From NCBI RefSeq assembly GCF_019393635.1, contig NC_057861.1, forward strand, positions 546,440,711-546,504,710: 64,000 bases of DNA, written 5' to 3'. The stretch is from Dromiciops gliroides. Taxonomy: Eukaryota > Chordata > Mammalia > Microbiotheria > Microbiotheriidae. Made by a program: the position numbers and the translations under genes. The notes under the pieces were generated by a model that was not told the origin of the DNA, searched no databases, and saw nothing but the letters and a program-made list of their open reading frames with translations. Positions within the stretch are counted from its first letter, which is position 1, and the number at the start of each line of letters is the position of its first letter. Positions 57,791 to 64,000 of the stretch are shown one piece after another.

Positions 57791-58161
57791 TTAACCCTGA
57801 CAACAACAAAAAAAGTTGTTTCCCTAGAAACTCACAAGTGAAATGTAAAATAGAATACCTGTAGTCTTTTCATAGAAGTGCTAAAAAGCACTATAGTAAT
57901 CTTGCTTTTTATGTTTTAACAAGGGCTAACATTTACAATCAATATAAACCACTTAATTTAAGTTCATCTGCATCCTTATTTGGAGATATATTGAAATGGT
58001 TAGCATTTAAATTTTAAGAGAAAACTTGAGTTTATAAAAACTATCAAAACCATTAAGCAATGATGTTGTTAACATTAGTAAACCTGCTTTTCCTAACCTC
58101 AGAAAGCGATAGCAATGACAACCCATTAAAAACACATATTGAGGTTTGTGTAGACACTTAC

Positions 58162-58260
58162 ATGAATCAATTGGACAAGAACAGGTTCCAGATTGCAAAA
58201 CATTGATCTGGTCTCCACATAAAAACTCAACTGCTGCTCAAAGTCACGACCAAATGAAAC
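58162..58260 (-). CDS. VPS35L: VPS35L coding exon, most 5' exon in the window
   Basis: A 99-nt phase 0/0 exon encoding [20 protein letters not shown] then [13 protein letters not shown]. The acceptor is CCTGGTCCTAG and the donor is CAT|GTAAGT. The preceding family segment (ending ...NGFIKM) was not found between 58261 and 64000, so the next upstream intron is at least 5.7 kb and the gene continues off the window. Confidence 0.96.
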
Positions 58261-58790
58261 CTAGGACCAGGAAGAGATAAGAGGATAAGTCATAGGCTAC
58301 TTATTCTAGTCACTCCTAAGTTCCTGATTAGATTAGATTTTAAGTAGATAATATAGTAAATAATATTGCCTTGGTACCCACTGCCTCACAGAGTAAGTTG
58401 GAAACAGAAACCATTCAAGTGGAACATGTAAAAGTTAAAATAATATAATACTTTAACAATAAATATTTACCCAGTTACCACAATGTACAAGAGATTGTGC
58501 CAAGCACTGTGGCTGTTAAAGAAATATAAAATACTGTCACTGTTTCTCCAAGGAGCTCACAATCAAATTGGGGAGAGAAGACCCATGAGGTAATATGTAA
58601 GTGCCAAGATGAGAGGCATAGACAAAATATGTATAAAGAGTTACAATGAGGAAAAAATTATCATAAGCTGGTGTTGTCAGGAATAATAAATCAAAGGAAA
58701 TAGAAACAAACAAAGCGCTAAAGGATGGGTAAGAATTAGAGTCCTAAAAGACTTTAGAATAATTTTTCACTCTATAAAAATCAATCATTG

Positions 58791-58940
58791 GGGGCAGCTA
58801 GATGGCACAGTGGATAGAGCACTGGCCCTGGAGTCAGGAGTACCTGAGTTCAAATCCGGCCTCAGACACTTAACACTTACTAGCTGTGTGACCTTGGGCA
58901 AGTCACTTAACCCCAATTGCCTCACTAAAAAAAAAAAAAA
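58791..58940 (+). mobile_element. WSINE1-type SINE
   Basis: TSD TCAATCA(T/C)TG at 58781-58790 and 58941-58950; pure A tail. Confidence 0.96.
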
Positions 58941-59677
58941 TCAATCACTGAATGGTTAGTGTTAATTGTGATAGGCTGCCTATATACAAAAGTTACAAGA
59001 CATCATTCCCATTTAAGGTATTTTGCAAAACTTAAAAATCTAGTTGGGGAAATAAGAATAACATACGCAAAACAAAAAATACACGAGGTGGTGTAATTAG
59101 AAGCTAAGTTATGTTTAGGGACTTAAGTATAATGAAGAAAAGGAAATTATCTCTGTGGGCTGAAGTAGCCAGAGAAGCTGGATTTTATTAAGGAGGGGAA
59201 ATGAGGCAGACCTTGAAGGGAGAATATAATATAAATAGGAGTAAAAGAAAGAGGACAGTCCTGAATGGGGAAGCAGGATGCACAAAGGTAGGAATGGTAG
59301 AAATTAAGGAGAATGGCATAACTATAGTAGAAGCTTCATACCGAGGAATAAATAAGAAATGATAGATGGGGGTCAGATGTGGAGGGCCTAAAAGCAGCTA
59401 AGTCCAGATTTGATAAAGAAGATAACAGGGATTTTCTATAGGTTCCTTGAACAAGTGACTAACACGATAAAAGTGGTATTTTAGACATAATCTGATAAAC
59501 GGTCCACCAAATATAGATGAAAAGAGGTTTTAGACCATGTCTGATTCAGGCTAGTTCAGCGGCTCATATTCAGGATTCTAACAAAATGGGCATGAATAAG
59601 TCATCTAACAGTTAGTTAACAGAAGGAGGTTAACTTAGTCACGGTATGAAAAGGATGCTCAATAAGAATACAGCACA

Positions 59678-59826
59678 GGGGCAGGTAGGTGGCAGAGTGG
59701 ATAAAGCATCAGCCCTGGATTCGGGAGGACCTGAGTTCAAATCCAGCCTCAGACACGTGGCACTTACTAGCTGTGTGACCCTGGGCAAGTCACTTAACCC
59801 TCATTGCCCCACCAAAAAAAAAAAAA
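59678..59826 (+). mobile_element. WSINE1-type SINE
   Basis: GGGGCAGGTAGGTGGCAGAG head, CORE and A-rich tail; TSD not clear. Confidence 0.92.
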
Positions 59827-60136
59827 GAAAAGAAGACTATAGTACTGGTTCAGGTAAATGCAGTCATCCCTTCCCCTGACCCTTTTCTCCATATGGAAAT
59901 GCATGTGGTCAACAGCTGGTGTTAGATCAGAGGGATGGTGATGCCCGTAGCAGTAGGGCATCTTCTGCCAAGGGGACATTGACACATACTGAGCTAAATC
60001 TTTTATGCCCCAGGTAACTGAAAAGACATATCAGTAGCTCAAGCCTTATTTCCCTGGACCAATTCCATCAACCAGACAAGTGAATAAGGTGAAGTCTAAA
60101 GAAAAACTAGCCTAGCCAATATGGCAGGGTCATTCT

Positions 60137-60321
60137 TCTTATTTGTTTGTTTGTTTGGTTTTTGGTTTGGTTTTTTTTGTTTGTTTGTTTGTTTGTTTGT
60201 TTGCAGGGCAATGAGGGTTAAGTGACTTGCCCAGAGCCACACAGCTAGCATGTGCCAAGTGTCTGAGACTGGATTTGAACTCAGATCCTCCCGAATCCAG
60301 GGCCGGTGCTTTATCCACTGA
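60137..60321 (-). mobile_element. WSINE1-type SINE lacking its 5' end
   Basis: A long (TTTG)n tail on the left. The first ~18 bp of the head are missing on the right. TSD GCAGGGTCA(T/C)TCT at 60124-60136 and 60322-60334, so the element was 5'-truncated at insertion. Confidence 0.9.
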
Positions 60322-61044
60322 GCAGGGTCACTCTCAGTATACATTGAGCCTATTATAGGAAAGAAATATTAGAAACTGGGAAGACAAATGAGAAAGTTTT
60401 TGAAGTAATCCAGGCATGAGGTGATGAGCAATTGGACTGTGGGGAGAACAAAAGGAATACAGAGTAAAAGAAAAATTCTAGAAATATTACAAAGGAAAAA
60501 TTCACAGGATTTGATGAGAATGAATATAAGGGATCAAGAAAAACTAAAAATTATGAGCCAGAGAAACTAAGACTAATGGTGCTTCTGACAGAAATAGGGA
60601 AATTGGGAAGATTAGCCAAATTCTCAACAAAAGGAGAACCCTGACGTTGACCTGTTTTTTATACCTTACTAATTAAAATAAAAATCTCTATATTTTTTGA
60701 TGTCCAGGACAGGATGATTCATGTTGCTAGGAAGTTTAATTGCTTTCTGAGAGGCTGCGTCAAATTTCTCATTAGGGCAGCACCTAGGACATTGTATCTG
60801 AGATCTAATACAATTGTCTGCACACCCACTGGGCTTCTTATAATCATGATGAAAATGCTGACTTGCTGCCATGATGAACATTGTATAAGAAAAACTTCAA
60901 AGACATTAGGATAGTTAGTCCTAAGACACATCTATTAATTTCATAAGATATATGTCCTAGGATGGGATTGACTTTTTTCTATGTTCCTTCTTACTAATGG
61001 GCAATAAAACTTGAAAAAGTATTGCCATTTTTATATTTTATCTA

Positions 61045-61200
61045 GAACAAGGCTCTAAACCTGGGATCCATGAACTTTTTAAAAAGTGATAAGTATATTT
61101 CATTAAATTGGTTTCCTTAGGTATTTTATGCATTTAAAACATTATGAATTTGAGGGGGAACATATGAACCTTATGCTCATTAGAACTGATTCAAAGAGGG
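61045..61200 (+). mobile_element. Short DNA transposon remnant
   Basis: CTAAACCTGGGATCCATGAA and AATTGGTTTCCTTAGGTATT; the same family as the copy at 2108-2310. Confidence 0.55.
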
Positions 61201-61240
61201 AATAATATATACATTCTTTTGGGTATAAAAATCTATCTTA

Positions 61241-61386
61241 CCAGGGCAGCTAGGTGGTGCAGTGGATAAAGCACCAGCCCTGGATTCAGGAGGACCTGAG
61301 TTCAAATGTGACCTCAGACACTTGACACTTACCAGCTGTGTGACCCTGGGCAAGTCACTTGACCCTCATTGCTCTGCCCCCTCCCC
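61241..61386 (+). mobile_element. WSINE1-type SINE
   Basis: TSD AAATCTATCT(T/G)A at 61229-61240 and 61387-61398. Confidence 0.95.
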
Positions 61387-61599
61387 AAATCTATCTGATG
61401 CTGTAGGAAAGTAGTCGTAGGAGGGTAAGGGAAGGCAGACTAGTGGAGGTATTAAGTCAAAAGCAATGGATTATGGACAGGGTGAAAGAAAAGCAAGAGT
61501 AGGATAAACGGGAAAATAGGATGAAGGGAATTACAGAGTAATTATAACTATGAAAAACATTTACAGCAAGTTTCTACGAAAAAGGCATCATTTGTCACA

Positions 61600-63055
61600 T
61601 ATATAAAAAAGTGAGTAAAATCTGTGAAAATAAGAGCCATTTCTCAATTGATAAATGGTAAACGGATATGAACAGGCAATTTTTGGATGAAGTAATCAAA
61701 CCTATCTATAGACATATAGAAAAATGCTCCAAAAATCACTATTGATTTGAGAAGTGCAAATTAAAACAACTCTGAGGTACCACCAGAAAAGGAGAATGAT
61801 AAATGATGATGGAGATGTGGGAAAGTTGAGATACTAATGCACTTAGTGGAGTTGTGAATTGATTCAACCATTCTGAAGAGCAATTTAGAACTCTGCCTAA
61901 AAAGCTATAAAATGATGCATACCCTTTGACCCATCAATACCACTACTAGGTCTGTAGGTCTTTATCCCATAAAGATAAAAAACAAAAAGGAAAAGGACCC
62001 ATGTGTGCACAAATATTTATAGAAGCTCTTTTATTGGTGGCAAAGAACTGGAAATTGAGAGGATGTCCATCAAGGGGGGAGCGCTTTCCAGTGAAATTTT
62101 TTTTTTTTAGTGAGGCAATTGGGGTTAAGTGACACAGGGTCACACAGCTAGTAAGTGTTAAGTGTCTGAGGTCGGATTTGAACTCAGGTACTCCTGACTC
62201 CGGGGCTGGTGCTCTATCCACTGCACCATCTAGCTGCCCCCCAGTGAAATTTTTTAAAAAGGACATTTTCTCTGTATTTTTGTTGGAATTATTTAGAAAA
62301 TGCCTTAATCTATGTAAATATCTTGTCTTCATTTTAATTCATGTTTTGCAAAGCTCCCATATGTGCTGGTCATGTCTTCTGTCGAGGTAACTTTGGATCA
62401 AGAATTAAAGTAACTAATTAACTTTGAAAATGGGATCATACTCAGCAGTTGGCTTGCTTATATGAAACAAAATATAAAATTTAATATTGATAATAGGTTA
62501 GATTCATGAGCCCATGTTAGAAAATGCAACAATGCATTTTATTACCCCCTTTATTTAGATACTCATTAATAATGTGGTGTTTGTAGTTTTGCTTCGCTTT
62601 GTGCTGTAAGAAATGACGAGCAGAAAAACCTTATATGAACTGCTGCACAATGAATTGACCAAAACCAGAACACTGTACACAGTAACAACAATATTGTATG
62701 ATAATCAATTGTGAATGACCTGGCTATTCTCAGCAATACAAAAATGCAAGATGATTCTGCAGAACCTATGATGAAAAAATGCTATCCATCTCCAGAGAAA
62801 GAACTGATGGAGTCTGAATGAAGATCATATTTTTAAACTTTATTTTTCTTTCTCTTTTTTTGGTCTGTTTTCTTTCACAACATGACTAATATGGAAATAT
62901 GTTTTACAAGACTGCACATGTATAACATATCGAATTGCTTGCCTTCTCAATGACAGCAGAGGAAAGGGAGAAAGGGATAGAATTTGGAACTCAAAAACTT
63001 AAAAAAATGAATGTTAAAAATATTTTATTACATTTAATTGGGGAAAAGTTACATT
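61600..63055 (+). repeat. L1 3' portion in pieces
   Basis: 61620-62085 contains AATGGTAAACGGATATGAAC, TTAAAACAACTCTGAGGTAC and ACCCATCAATACCACTACTA. 62600-63055 contains GTGCTGTAAGAAATGACGAG, CATCTCCAGAGAAAGAACTG and a 3' tail. 62256-62590 between them is non-L1. Confidence 0.8.
62103..62240 (-). mobile_element. WSINE1-type SINE with CORE deletion
   Basis: TSD CCAGTGAAATTTTTT at 62088-62102 and 62241-62255. 'Gcccagggtc' is reduced (AGTGACACAGGGTCAC). Confidence 0.95.
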
Positions 63056-63074
63056 TTAAATTTTAAAACAATTT

Positions 63075-63455
63075 GTGAAGCAGTTCATGTGCTTCACCAA
63101 ACTGGCAAGGGGGTCCATGACACAAAAAAAGTTTTGTTGTTTTTCAGTTGTATCTGACTCTTCGTGACTTCATTTGGGGTTTTCTTGGCAAAGATACTGG
63201 AGTGGTTTGCCATTTCCTTCTCCAGCTCATTTTACAGATGAGGAACTGAGGCATATGGAGTTAAGTGACTTGCCCAGGGTCATTCAACTGGTATAGTCTG
63301 AGGCTGGATATGAACTCAGGTCCTCCTAACTCCAGGCCCAGTGCTCTATCTATTATGCCATCTAGGTGCCTACCAAAAAAAAGTCAGACTCCCTAATCTA
63401 AAATGGAGGGGTCCATGACACATAAAAAGTTAAAGACCCCCTAATCTAAAATGAG
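63075..63455. mobile_element. DNA transposon end broken by a CORE-SINE and a short duplication
   Basis: GTGCTTCACCAAACTGGCAA and GGGGTCCATGACACAAAAAA lie at 63089-63130. GGGGTCCATGACACATAAAA recurs at 63408. The SINE lies between. Confidence 0.55.
63132..63372 (-). repeat. CORE-SINE with RTE/BovB-like tail
   Basis: GACTCTTCGTGACTTCATTT, TTGGCAAAGATACTGGAGTG and TTTTACAGATGAGGAACTGA, then the CORE and head. Confidence 0.8.
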
Positions 63456-63692
63456 CAGATAAATGGCTCAGTGAATAGAGCACTGGGTCTAGAGTTAGAA
63501 AGACCTGAGTACAAATCCGGCCTCAGACGATTAACAGCTATGTCACCCTTGGCAAGTCATTTAACCTCTCTTTGCCTTAATCCACTCCAGAAGAAATGGC
63601 AAAGTACACCAGTATCTTTGCCAAGAAAAGCCCATGGACAATATGGTCCTTGGAGTCACAAAGAGTCATAAAAGACTGACTGACTGAACAAT
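63456..63692 (+). repeat. CORE-SINE with RTE/BovB-like tail
   Basis: The head CAGATAAATGGCTCAGTGAA and CORE, then AGTATCTTTGCCAAGAAAAG and GACTGACTGAACAA. Flanked by AATCTAAAATGA on both sides (TSD). 63700-64000 shows nothing identifiable. Confidence 0.8.
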
Positions 63693-64000
63693 AATCTAAA
63701 ATGACTTGAAATTTACCTCAGTATACGAGGTATCACTGTTCCTTAATTTCTATGAGATTTCCAAGACTTCAAGATGGAATGGATTATTACTAGGGAGAAG
63801 CACCAAAAAGAGAATTAAAGAAATCTTATATTGGCTATGGCCTTTTCAAAAATATATATCTGCTCTCTAAAGCCATTTGTCAAGTATTTACTTAATAAGA
63901 ACCATATTAAAATCCTTCTGATCTTAATACTGCTGCTACTCCGGGTAGCTCATGGATGGCCAGTGAAAATGTGAAAAGAAACTTCTCATCCAAGAAGCTT

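Larger units (their letters stand above)
56529..58161 (-). other. VPS35L intron, 1.6 kb
   Basis: Mostly A/T-rich unique sequence (56540-56995, 57175-57600, 57800-58150) around one SINE and one MIR. Confidence 0.65.
58450..60600 (-). repeat. L2 LINE, antisense, interrupted by three SINEs
   Basis: 58470-58620 has the 3' end (AAGCACTGTGGCTGTTAAAG, AAGGAGCTCACAATCAAATT). 59160-59480 has ATGAGGCAGACCTTGAAGGG and ATGTGGAGGGCCTAAAAGCA. 60380-60560 has AGTAATCCAGGCATGAGGTG. Confidence 0.65.

Noticed and set aside
9629..62240. Dozens of 60-90 codon frames sharing a [24 protein letters not shown] or ESGVPEFKSGLRHLTLTSCV-like string
   Set aside because: These are the two strands of the WSINE1-type SINE, open by chance. 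They recur because the SINE recurs; they are not a gene family.
58261..64000. A further upstream VPS35L exon
   Set aside because: I searched the - strand for the expected segment ending NGFIKM and found no convincing match with splice sites.
1..64000. CRISPR array, endogenous retrovirus, or bacterial-type operon
   Set aside because: The regularly recurring repeats are dispersed SINEs with independent TSDs. No LTR pairs or retroviral gag/pol/env-like frames were found, and gene structure is spliced.

Overview
This is eukaryotic nuclear DNA from a marsupial, most likely an Australian one. Two genes are split into short exons with GT-AG introns. The rest is crowded with tRNA-headed CORE-SINEs of the marsupial WSINE1/MAR1 type, together with L1, L2 and CR1/L3 LINE remnants and MIR-type SINEs. 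Many SINE copies are near-identical, carry A-rich tails and keep intact target-site duplications (TSDs), so this family was active recently. The marsupial call rests on recognising these repeat families; the exact species cannot be read from the window.

Layout. (1) Positions 1-3549 are probably a 5' intron of KNOP1, with a TTCC microsatellite. (2) Positions 3550-15300 hold KNOP1 on the + strand: four coding exons (3552-4484, 9346-9414, 11022-11099, 14484-14804) that join in frame to a 466-residue lysine-rich nucleolar protein, then a short 3' UTR with a poly(A) signal at 15281. (3) About 15350-21900 is the interval between two convergent genes. It is built largely on a decayed antisense CR1/L3 LINE with younger SINEs nested in it. 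(4) Positions 21973-58260 hold the last eight coding exons of VPS35L on the - strand. They encode the C-terminal 320 residues, and splice phases agree at every junction. The rest of the gene lies beyond position 64000. Its introns, notably 22767-35526 and 35646-47206, hold nested LINE/SINE stacks. (5) Positions 58261-64000 are intron with repeats only.

KNOP1 and VPS35L lie tail to tail, as I recall them on human chromosome 16p12.3, so the window looks like an ordinary conserved mammalian synteny block. The two proteins have unrelated jobs: KNOP1 is nucleolar, and VPS35L is the scaffold of the Retriever endosomal recycling complex.

I found no operon, CRISPR array, endogenous retrovirus, intact transposon gene or undescribed gene system. 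The points worth a second look are a SINE 23 nt from a VPS35L splice donor, a perfect 42-bp tandem duplication just past the VPS35L stop, a pair of SINEs enclosed by one TSD, a datable nested repeat stack at 36.1-40.8 kb, and several repeat-free blocks that look like conserved non-coding elements.
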